A stretch of DNA of 64,000 bases from Metallyticus violacea (taxonomy: Eukaryota; Arthropoda; Insecta; Mantodea; Metallyticidae), in assembly GCA_030762175.1 (NCBI GenBank), contig CM060831.1:67128001-67192000 (forward strand). The letters are read 5' to 3'. The position numbers and the translations under genes are program-made. Below, one piece after another: positions 62,501 to 64,000 of this stretch. Within the stretch, counting starts at the first letter, position 1; every line of letters starts with the position of its first letter. A model generated the notes under the pieces. It was not told the origin of the DNA. It saw only the letters and a program-made list of their open reading frames with translations, and searched no databases.

Positions 62501-63480
62501 GAGATTATGGAACACCCAGTGAGAAGACATTTTTCTGACTTTTGAACAATCATGTAACATTTTTGAGAAACTTCTACATCTAACATTAAGGGTTCCTCTA
62601 AATCCTTATATGTTGCTCATGAGTCTTCCTGCAACACCTCCTGCACACTGCTCAGAAGCAATGTTTCTGCAATTAATGCCATTAGAGGTCTTTCACTTTT
62701 CTCTTCATCTTTTAAAGCAGTTCAGTCACTCTTAAATTATGCAATTTAGCTGAAGACTATTAAGAAAGATTCCCTAAAACCTATGTAAGTCTCTCAAGAT
62801 ACTGTTCCTGGTTTAAGCTCCTTCTATAATCTAGTAACCCTCCAGCTCACATGTGTAGTGCCTCAGTAGTAAAAACGGGCATTAAACACTATTTCATTTT
62901 TTTCCAGCTCCATTATATGACAATAAATTACTAGTACAAGTCTTCCTTTCAACCCACATTGTTCAGGCTGCATGGATAGCAGCTAGTGAAAGTTAAAAGT
63001 ACAGGCTAATGTCAGATATATATTTACAGTTTACTCAGATCTGAAAACTTCCCCAGTGTCCCTTGTGAGAATGTGAATCCAGAGATTCAAATTCTGCTAT
63101 TGTTACGTTATCTGACATTTTTGTCTAGAATTTTTTCCTGGTTTTCCAGCACATCATTCTTCATTCACTCTGTTTGTTCATTATTATGAAGATCTTATAA
63201 TTTTAGATACTAATATAAATAGACAATACAATTAGAGAATCATGCATGATCAATGTTCAAAACTGATGGCACTGTTGGAAAGCAATCGTAAGTTAACTGA
63301 TAAAAATCTCTGAATTGTATCTTTACTTTATCTTCACATTCTGAAAATGTTTGTTTGGTTAATACTTACCTGTCATTTGTATCTTCTTCAAACTCTCTTA
63401 AAGGTAAATCTACATCATTTGCATCTTCATCATCATCATTTTTATCATTCTCTTCTGGATCTTTGGTTGTAACTTGTTTC
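11867..63480 (-). CDS. PRDM-family PR/SET-domain zinc-finger regulator (whole gene, 5' end outside window)
   Basis: Nine exons join in frame: 63480-63370, 60195-59410, 53351-52346, 45067-44836, 41785-41577, 37019-36872, 34918-34714, 22784-22474 and 13848-11867. They total 4,990 bases, about 1,662 residues plus stop. Every junction is GT-AG and the split codons agree. Domains in order are an acidic segment, a Lys/Glu-rich region, polyQ, a C-x2-C-x3-H-x4-C-P zinc knuckle, a PR/SET domain across exons C and D, seven zinc fingers across E to H, and a disordered tail in I. PRDM proteins are nuclear DNA-binding regulators that recruit chromatin modifiers or, in a few members, methylate histones. 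The knuckle followed by a PR domain with a TQFGP motif most resembles PRDM15 and PRDM10. Seven fingers is fewer than in vertebrate members. Orthology, and whether the PR domain is catalytic, cannot be settled here. The first exon seen starts with the last base of a split codon, so upstream coding exons are missing. Confidence 0.88.
13849..17690 (-). other. PRDM intron between exons H and I, 3' part
   Basis: Intronic sequence next to exon I. Short open frames here (for example 14939-15157 and 15760-16029) show no recognised domain. A polypyrimidine-poor acceptor precedes exon I. No RNA gene is visible. Confidence 0.5.
17691..18092 (-). pseudogene. Non-LTR retrotransposon fragment (post-RT C-terminal region)
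   Basis: A 133-codon open frame resembles the region after the reverse transcriptase in arthropod LINE ORF2 proteins. It has a KYWYRN-type segment, then NIIKICMKYQE, SSWWKRLKELLKEIGLG and a basic stretch. A related layout recurs in the plus-strand LINE at 55250-55700. No RT core remains here. Confidence 0.6.
18690..19065 (+). pseudogene. LINE ORF2 remnant: RNase H end and C-terminal Cys region
   Basis: The first part reads GIVGNEIAGLLSKKAKNAT, matching the HxGIxGNExADxLAKxG block of LINE-encoded RNase H. After a frame change, a stretch with RLVIFRLATKCNCLVTHLHK then CTICKEPNTEQ matches the typical C-terminal sequence of I/R1-type arthropod LINEs (F-R-L-x-T-x-H-D-x-L, then C-x2-C). Frameshifts separate the parts. 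Confidence 0.65.
19177..19444 (-). mobile_element. tRNA-derived SINE, family 1, minus orientation
   Basis: On the minus strand it starts TCAGTCCTGGTAGTCTAGTG (Pol III A-box region), has a degenerate B box, and then the same body as the copy at 30471-30771, including GTGTAAAAATCATAAGTATG and GCCTCTGAGCAAAATT. It ends in an A-rich tail. A repeat of about 10 bases (CCATTTTGAA) lies on both sides, near 19168 and 19448, possibly the target-site duplication. Confidence 0.8.
20451..20519. repeat. (AAT)n microsatellite
   Basis: About 23 AAT units. Confidence 0.97.
20856..21175 (+). mobile_element. tRNA-derived SINE, divergent family 1 relative
   Basis: The head has a tRNA-like A box (GTGGTTTGGTTAGAGCACAC) and a clear B box (GGTTCAAACCC near 20913). 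It is followed by AAATTTTTCAGAGTGTAAAA, as in the family 1 body. The middle is divergent and the copy ends near GGGAATAAAGTATACTTG. The 108-codon open frame over it has no coding support. Confidence 0.65.
22474..22784 (-). CDS. PRDM gene exon H: zinc finger 7 and serine-rich linker
   Basis: A 311-base exon with acceptor TTATTTAG and donor GTGAGA. Its first base completes Lys of the PFK linker, followed by finger 7 (CKENGCVAAFTTKQCLQFHY, then KKVH), with C-x4-C-x12-H-x4-H spacing, a common wider first pair. After the finger comes a Tyr/Gly segment, a basic patch (GRGKTPRFDKERRN) and a serine-rich stretch, plausibly disordered. The last base (G) joins TA of exon I as Val. Reading on past the donor would add about 36 unrelated intron codons. 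Confidence 0.88.
23515..23935 (+). pseudogene. Penelope-like element remnant: GIY-YIG endonuclease
   Basis: In frame from about 23540 the translation includes LRAAGVYKIPCKCNLCYTG, the start of the GIY-YIG domain of Penelope-like retroelements (GxYxIPCxC...YIG, with YIG as YTG). Stop codons follow. About 150 bases on, a second segment reads ATKEVLLKSHIVNRDTVMQL then SSRWKSTI, matching the end of that domain (Glu-containing helix and the N-R-[DE] motif). The element is dead. Confidence 0.68.
24742..24990 (+). repeat. Foldback element, family P2, with central hammerhead-like motif
   Basis: The arms 24781-24864 and 24903-24990 are inverted copies over about 84 bases with only a few mismatches. 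The centre holds CTGAAGA (24886-24892), a hairpin with GAGAAC pairing GTTCTT, and GAAAC (24911-24915). A related copy lies at 25604-25800. It may be a Penelope terminal repeat or a derivative. Confidence 0.75.
25604..25800. mobile_element. Foldback element, family P2, with 12-base target duplication
   Basis: Two arms (25636-25720 and 25733-25800) form a near-perfect inverted repeat and match the arms of the copy at 24742-24990. The centre is shorter, and only the GAAAC side of the central motif survives (as GGTTTCGAGAAC on the plus strand). ATATTCTGAGTT flanks it at 25592-25603 and 25801-25812, a convincing target-site duplication. Confidence 0.78.
25801..26018. repeat. Two-copy tandem duplication, period about 109 bases
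   Basis: Both units start ATATTCTGAGTT and end CAAACATCTTAGTTTTTGTG plus a few bases. They differ at scattered positions. Confidence 0.85.
28241..28400 (+). mobile_element. Possible tRNA-derived SINE
   Basis: A head of about 75 bases has an A-box-like segment (AGTAGCCCAGATTGTAAGAG) and a B-box-like GGTTTAAGTCCC. It is followed by CCATTTTTTCTTTCTGAGTA and AT-rich sequence. It is not one of the two SINE families seen more than once. Confidence 0.4.
28427..28486. repeat. Imperfect (AAT)n microsatellite
   Basis: AAT units interrupted by AGT, ATT and AAC. Confidence 0.9.
29421..29462 (-). mobile_element. SINE family 1, 3' end fragment
   Basis: On the minus strand, GCTGAAATGTTAAAGAGCAT followed by CCATAAATAAATCGATCAAA matches the last 40 bases of the copy at 30471-30771. 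The rest of the SINE is absent. Confidence 0.7.
29669..29712. repeat. G run followed by (CACG)n(CA)n microsatellite
   Basis: Nine to ten G residues followed by GCAC and CA units. The short ORF over it is not coding. Confidence 0.92.
30471..30771 (+). mobile_element. tRNA-derived SINE, family 1, intact with target duplication
   Basis: The head contains a Pol III A box (TGGTGTAGTGGTTACC) and B box (GGTTCAAACCC), then a tRNA-unrelated body and a tail of AATC repeats and A residues. A 15-base target-site duplication flanks it (TTAACAATTATTAGT at 30456-30470 and TTAACAATTTTTAGT at 30772-30786, one mismatch). It is the best-preserved copy in the window and probably the youngest. The 60-codon ORF across it is incidental. 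Confidence 0.92.
31200..31450 (+). pseudogene. LINE ORF2 C-terminus
   Basis: Translation from about 31216 gives MWNKGKCPMCKEPDSTWHC then ILECKQTKFWG, the C-x2-C-x6-H-x4-C knuckle found at the end of many arthropod LINE ORF2 proteins. Stops follow. The 3' UTR region that comes next is duplicated. Confidence 0.6.
31552..32410 (+). repeat. Direct duplication of a LINE 3' UTR
   Basis: A segment starting TACTTTTAATGTTGTGTTTT at 31552 recurs at 32077, an offset of about 525 bases. Both copies share GATATTCCAG, GTAGCTGCTGATGAACCGGG, GGGGGGCTGAGCCAATCAAT and ATAGATGGAGGTCCCTTATA. Copies match over about 300 bases with scattered differences and one deletion in the second. Confidence 0.88.
33000..33212 (+). 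repeat. Foldback element, family P1, with hammerhead-like centre
   Basis: The arms (about 33000-33066 and 33119-33186) are inverted copies including CACTTACTTGGAC. The centre has CTGAAGA (33090-33096), a decayed hairpin, GAAA (33114-33117) and GTC (33121-33123). Related copies lie at 36001, 50540 and 61845. Confidence 0.75.
33312..33605 (-). mobile_element. tRNA-derived SINE, family 2, minus orientation
   Basis: The minus strand reads GGGTGGCCGAGGTCGTTAAA, a B box GGTTCAAAGCC, then GACTGAGGTTTTTTCTAGGT and a tail ending near AGTAGTAAAAACAGACGTTA. It matches the plus-strand copy at 46557-46822 throughout. Confidence 0.88.
34714..34918 (-). CDS. PRDM gene exon G: zinc fingers 5 and 6
   Basis: A 205-base exon with acceptor TTCACAG and donor GTGAGT. 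The split codon GAT leads into MAEVLREF and finger 5 (CKICLKLLGSRAALQRHMKE, then VH; C-x2-C-x12-H-x4-H). A short spacer precedes finger 6 (CDRCGKMFQNKSNLKIHMLT, then H; C-x2-C-x12-H-x3-H). Finger 6 ends in a linker HSGVKPFK resembling the canonical TGEKPFK linker, the only such linker in the array. The exon stops two bases into the Lys codon just before finger 7. Confidence 0.93.
34975..35420 (+). pseudogene. Mariner-type DDE transposase remnant
   Basis: The first part reads GTNLNAQYYKSFLMSQMCCA, comparable to the PxGxTxNxxYYxxxLxxL block of mariner-like transposases. Later pieces in shifted frames include LHDNA-like, PYHPIS and CDSNLIPKVK, like SPDLxPCDFxLFPKLK, then a GKxFANKAD segment and a DYFEG end. 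Frameshifts are frequent. Confidence 0.5.
36001..36218 (-). repeat. Foldback element, family P1, best preserved central motif
   Basis: The arms at about 36001-36060 and 36122-36190 are inverted copies. On the minus strand the centre reads CTGATGA (36086-36092), TGAAGG with CCTTT facing it, GAAAC (36064-36068), then ATGTCC. This is the most intact of the P1 copies. Flanking TATACTATATTTCACTGTG is shared with the copy at 33000, so the element extends past the arm. Confidence 0.78.
36872..37019 (-). CDS. PRDM gene exon F: rest of finger 3 and finger 4
   Basis: A 148-base exon with acceptor TTTTCCAG and donor GTGAGT. It begins with eight T residues, read in frame as FFL. Joined to exon E it completes finger 3 as C-x2-C-x12-H-x4-C, a C2HC variant ending EMHRTYGC. 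Finger 4 follows a short basic linker (CDFCGRKFCQPQKLKVHIKR, then MH) with C-x2-C-x12-H-x4-H spacing. One base (G) is left and completes Asp with exon G. An intron placed inside finger 3 supports the split arrangement. Confidence 0.92.
37299..37367. repeat. (AAT)n microsatellite, probable LINE tail
   Basis: About 22 units. On the minus strand it follows GAATAAAGAA directly, as a LINE 3' tail would. Confidence 0.93.
37368..38150 (-). pseudogene. Non-LTR retrotransposon fragment: end of RT and 3' region
   Basis: A 185-codon open frame (38135-37578) matches the end of the reverse transcriptase of Jockey/CR1-like elements. It has KFFVNENLKWDTHIHHFATK, SHFHSGLKYGIKFWGDKC and FKIHNRTTRI, corresponding to the thumb region (LGI..D..L.W..HI, then S.L.YGI.FWG, then QKR..R). 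The catalytic YADD part is missing, so it is 5' truncated as LINEs often are. The 3' side runs through GAATAAAGAA into the (TTA)n tail. Confidence 0.78.
38775..40012 (-). mobile_element. Mariner-type DNA transposon, near full length, inactive
   Basis: It is 1,238 bases long, a usual mariner size, with terminal inverted repeats starting GAGGGTAGGTCCAT at both ends and TA dinucleotides at 38773-38774 and 40013-40014 as the target duplication. The transposase is on the minus strand. From 39860 it reads QKKGLTPNEIKQRLKGVYGE, then HTH-like and linker parts, then a frame-shifted catalytic region (KVKVTQSTNKIMVTIF, then DCEGILFIDFKERNT). Several frameshifts and stops break it. It lies in the intron between exons E and F. 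Confidence 0.85.
40126..40190. repeat. (ATT)n microsatellite
   Basis: About 21 units; the poly-Leu ORF read through it is not coding. Confidence 0.96.
41577..41785 (-). CDS. PRDM gene exon E: zinc fingers 1, 2 and start of 3
   Basis: A 209-base exon with acceptor TTGCAG and donor GTAAGT. The leftover A from exon D plus AC makes Asn, directly followed by finger 1 (CGGCNLRFSHPLYYRMHCTVFH, C-x2-C-x12-H-x4-H; 41714-41779). Finger 2 has CKVC and HAAEMH with the same spacing. The exon ends inside finger 3 after CQYCKK, on a codon boundary. The fingers lack the TGEKP-type linkers of tandem KRAB-style arrays, which is usual for the first fingers after a PR domain. Confidence 0.92.
43743..43783. repeat. 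(ATT)n microsatellite
   Basis: About 13 uninterrupted units in the intron between exons D and E. Confidence 0.95.
44836..45067 (-). CDS. PRDM gene exon D: second half of the PR/SET domain
   Basis: A 232-base exon with acceptor GCTATAG and donor GTAAGT; it starts on a codon boundary and leaves one base (A). It encodes 77 residues. The segment NWLRYVRPAPVREQRNL is the classic SET-like core of PRDM proteins, which have N-W-[ML]-x-[FLY]-V-R-P-A at this point. It is followed by GELYFVSVADIAEGEELLYW, which corresponds to the strand and the E-L-x-V-W-Y end of the fold. Here the usual V-W-Y reads L-Y-W, a small departure. The exon ends in a basic linker (WSKKKMEKT) leading into the first zinc finger. 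Confidence 0.93.
45820..46280 (+). pseudogene. Mariner-type transposase remnant
   Basis: In shifted frames, ALHHDNATL near 45990 matches the HHDNAPAH motif. SVLVYCDFFLFPLIKN near 46055 matches SPDLAPCDFFLFPKLKN, and SPKDAV follows. The Asp of SPD has become Val. The remnant is heavily decayed. Confidence 0.55.
46557..46822 (+). mobile_element. tRNA-derived SINE, family 2
   Basis: The head reads CACAGGTGGCCAAGGTCGTT with a perfect B box GGTTCGAATCCC. The body has TGACTGAGGTTTTTTGCAGG and CCTCATAACTGGCAAATGCT. It ends AAACACTATTT and an A tail. It matches the minus copy at 33312-33605. Confidence 0.9.
46850..47530 (-). pseudogene. Mariner-type transposase remnant
   Basis: A 74-codon open frame at 47496-47272 includes LVTDDESWYHYHIPKKKFQS then MQWKYSGS, the VTxDExWxxHYxPExKxQSMQW block of mariner transposases with the first catalytic Asp present. 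Sequence further along the minus strand is too decayed to read. Confidence 0.62.
47839..47932. repeat. Perfect two-copy tandem repeat of 47 bases
   Basis: The unit begins CCTCTGTATATTTCAATCAA. Copies at 47839-47885 and 47886-47932 are identical. Confidence 0.97.
50486..50537. repeat. (CT)n, (CA)n, (AT)n compound microsatellite
   Basis: About fourteen CT units followed by short CA and AT runs, immediately beside the foldback copy at 50540. Confidence 0.93.
50540..50660 (+). repeat. Foldback element, family P1, half copy
   Basis: It has one arm (AGTGAAATTTGAGTGATTTC) and the centre with CTGATGA (50550-50556) and an AAGG/CCTT hairpin. GAAAC is changed to TAAAC and the ATGTC is lost. The other arm is missing. 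It interrupts the LINE. Confidence 0.72.
52346..53351 (-). CDS. PRDM gene exon C: polyQ, zinc knuckle and first half of the PR domain
   Basis: A 1,006-base exon with acceptor TTTTCAG before 53351 and donor GTAGGA after 52346. It begins with one base that completes the split codon from B. Counting from the in-frame Met at 53233, polyQ occupies residues 30-46. A knuckle with Cys55, Cys58, His62, Cys67 and Pro68 follows. From about residue 70 to 235 the sequence is Ser/Asn/Glu-rich and looks disordered. The PR domain then starts around LTFAEASLPLGLELQ, with TQFGPLVGQPI near residues 270-280, matching the N-terminal half of PRDM15/PRDM10 PR domains. In those relatives the knuckle and PR domain are, from memory, only about 25 residues apart, so the 165-residue spacer is a notable expansion. 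Confidence 0.9.
53093..53146 (-). repeat. CAA/CAG-rich polyQ-coding repeat in exon C
   Basis: Mixed CAA and CAG codons interrupted by one Leu codon encode about 17 Gln. Codon mixing suggests an interrupted, fairly stable tract. Confidence 0.9.
54560..56400 (+). pseudogene. Non-LTR retrotransposon fragment containing a mariner piece
   Basis: An open frame from 54588 to 55247 contains the RT catalytic segment (IPMLSFADDLVVGSVTV) and the following thumb region (EWNLKVNQENTQIVIFKKGA, then CIYLGVKMDRG). Beyond a stop it goes on with AVSALRSCKYRLPNIDVKWL, VVEPKMLYGIEVWGL and at 55897 QCPICRGNEDIEHIVFES, the terminal C-x2-C...EH..F motif. The 3' part, about 55850-55975, is duplicated at 56050-56210. 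Upstream of the FADD motif lies 54795-54915, which is mariner-derived. Confidence 0.78.
54795..54915 (+). mobile_element. Mariner transposase segment embedded in the LINE
   Basis: About 120 bases match, with only a few differences, the catalytic-region segment of the mariner at 38775-40012 (its minus strand near 39140-39260). They read in frame as LLIDFKERNTTVNGEYYAGL then LHRLCGSIKEKR. The flanks do not match mariner. Confidence 0.85.
56574..56797 (+). repeat. Foldback element, family P3
   Basis: The arms 56574-56655 and 56708-56797 are inverted copies sharing GAGATTTATTCAGGACATGT. The centre has CTGAGGGA (56697-56704), an imperfect hairpin, and GAAACATGTCC (56723-56733), the same 11 bases as in family P1. 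A one-arm copy is at 61603-61690. Confidence 0.75.
56910..57880 (-). pseudogene. Tc1-like transposase remnant
   Basis: The minus strand reads in Tc1 order with frameshifts: DRLVFAEFSK near 57560 (for R-V-L-F-T-D-E-S), then MRLQQDSHLVHML at 57269-57230 (for FQQDNAPxHxA), and MNAAQLWHAIEETSELLAED then YFRKLMDSILLRLRAM at 57110-57000, the usual C-terminal deLWxAIxxEW...Y.xLxxSMxxRLxAV block. Stops and frameshifts separate the parts. Confidence 0.68.
57955..58200 (+). pseudogene. Penelope-like element remnant: RT N-terminal part
   Basis: A short open frame reads KVNKGIIILIIYKKDYLEHL then QGLLQNKEFIKINTDLLEK. This matches the DKGNxxVIMxxxDYxxKxxxLL...F..I..DP motif at the start of Penelope reverse transcriptases, with the DKG Asp replaced by Asn. 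Only this block survives. Confidence 0.6.
58483..58655 (+). mobile_element. LINE 3' fragment
   Basis: It closely matches 55710-55880 of the plus-strand LINE, for example GTAGGAATTCAAAAACTT and ATATATTGATAGAGTGAAAA, then AGCAGGTGCATAAAGATTAA. It is a second, separate insertion or a duplicated piece. Confidence 0.78.
59410..60195 (-). CDS. PRDM gene exon B: charged, Lys/Glu-rich region
   Basis: A 786-base exon with acceptor TTTGCAG before 60195 and donor GTAGGT after 59410; the donor is slightly unusual but the next frame agrees. It encodes about 262 residues. The start is basic (PLRRSPRKQ, HVRRSARN), loosely AT-hook or NLS-like. Then come a Lys/Glu block (KEEKKKKEKKDKDD), a long acidic Glu/Asp/Asn/Gln stretch, and a second very basic cluster (KLKRRKKKRSHS, then KHKRKKHKHGEH) close to the 3' end. 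The two basic clusters are good nuclear-localisation candidates. No folded domain is visible. If the donor were not used, translation would stop within two codons at TAG (59406-59408). Confidence 0.85.
61603..61690 (+). repeat. Foldback element, family P3, one-arm copy
   Basis: TTTTGAGTCAAAATATTTAT, then AACACTCTTTATGGTTTCAA, and GATATGTTTCATGGA follow the arm of the element at 56574. The second arm is missing. Confidence 0.7.
61845..61960 (-). repeat. Foldback element, family P1, one-arm copy
   Basis: One arm (CAAATTTCACTATTTTTGTT, then CCACTTACTTGG) and the centre with GAAACGTGTCC on the minus strand are present. The CTGANGA box is mutated, although its hairpin is partly kept. Confidence 0.7.
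62222..62475 (-). pseudogene. Mariner-type transposase remnant
   Basis: A minus-strand frame contains IITGEETWICQYALETKCQF then ESSQM, the VTGDExWxxxYDPETKxQS block with the first catalytic Asp as Glu. Flanking transposase is unreadable. Confidence 0.55.
62858..62900 (+). mobile_element. SINE family 2, 3' end fragment
   Basis: GTGCCTCAGTAGTAAAAACG then GGCATTAAACACTATTTC matches the end of the SINE at 46557-46822. Confidence 0.75.
63370..63480 (-). CDS. PRDM gene exon A: acidic segment
   Basis: A 111-base exon with acceptor TATAG just above 63480 and donor GTAAGT just below 63370. It opens with one base of a split codon and leaves two bases (AG). The 36 full codons are strongly acidic, with a run of Asp and Asn in the middle (NDDDEDANDVDLPLREFEED). 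The two trailing bases join the first base of exon B as AGT (Ser), and the reading frame continues unbroken into B, which supports the call despite the small size. The region looks disordered and has no recognisable domain. This is the most upstream coding exon I can find, and nothing convincing lies between 63481 and 64000. Confidence 0.72.
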
Positions 63481-63811
63481 CTATAACATTAAAATCATAA
63501 TAATGAATAAGATTAGAGGTAAAATGACAATGTATTTATATCTATTTATACAAATATTACATATTTTAAAAAAAGTATCAGAGTAACCAAATTGGGTTCA
63601 TTTTCCATGAAATTTACAATTCTGAAAAACCAAGTTTGCTAAAATATTAAAGTTATTGTCATAAGCTTGACATGTATGAACATTTTAGTGAATTTGGAAG
63701 GAATGTAGCTATTGAGGTTGTACTTATGAAAAGATTTTTGAAAATTTTTTTTCAAATCTTTATTGATCCTAACTACTAGCCACTGAAAATGACAATGAAA
63801 AAATGTATATG

Positions 63812-63880
63812 TATAATATATATATATATAGTGTTTTCACATACACACACACATATATATACATATGGGTGTGTGTGTGT
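63812..63880. repeat. Compound (TA)n/(CA)n/(GT)n microsatellite
   Basis: Alternating TA, CA and GT dinucleotide tracts near the right edge; the CA and GT runs are mutually complementary and could fold. Confidence 0.9.
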
Positions 63881-64000
63881 TAAGCCCTAGCAGTCACAAT
63901 TTTTGTTCACATAAACTCGGCATATAACCATCAATTAACAAACAATTCGTTGAGCTTGTTACACCAGCAAAATTAGATCATTGGGGGTGGGGATTAATCT

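Overview
The window looks like a piece of a large, AT-rich, repeat-laden arthropod genome, most likely an insect. The evidence is GT-AG introns of 2 to 12 kb, an insect-style PRDM zinc-finger gene, tRNA-derived SINEs, non-LTR retrotransposons and many decayed mariner, Tc1, hAT and Penelope-like copies. There are no bacterial features and no CRISPR array. The species cannot be named from the sequence alone.

I can support one host gene. It lies on the minus strand and spans 63480 down to 11867, with its 5' exons beyond the right edge of the window. I assembled nine coding exons (A to I). All join in frame across GT-AG introns and give about 1,662 residues up to a stop at 11867. In order the protein has an acidic stretch, a basic Lys-rich region, a polyQ tract, a zinc knuckle, a split PR/SET domain, seven C2H2-type zinc fingers and a long Pro/Ser/His-rich C-terminal tail. 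The knuckle and PR domain resemble PRDM15/PRDM10, so the product is probably a nuclear DNA-binding transcriptional or chromatin regulator. Which PRDM orthologue it is remains open.

Layout: 1-11866 is 3' flank and possible 3' UTR with a foldback repeat and two transposase remnants. 11867-13848 is the terminal exon. 13849-22473 is an intron with LINE and SINE debris. 22474-22784 is exon H. 22785-34713 is the largest intron (Penelope endonuclease, hAT transposase, two related foldbacks, several SINEs, a duplicated LINE tail). 34714-45067 holds exons G, F, E and D, with a mariner copy that keeps both inverted ends at 38775-40012. 45068-52345 is filled mostly by mariner remnants and a 3.5 kb minus-strand LINE. 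52346-53351 is exon C. 53352-59409 has a LINE with an embedded mariner segment, a foldback, a Tc1 remnant and a Penelope RT remnant. 59410-60195 is exon B and 63370-63480 exon A.

The most unusual signal is a set of dispersed foldback elements. Their centres carry the order CTGANGA, short hairpin, GAAAC, in some copies followed by ATGTC. This resembles the core of the hammerhead ribozymes reported from Penelope-like retroelement terminal repeats, and Penelope coding remnants occur in the same window. One copy is flanked by a 12-base direct repeat inside the hAT remnant. The ribozyme reading is a hypothesis: the stem II closing pair is not canonical and some copies have lost core bases.
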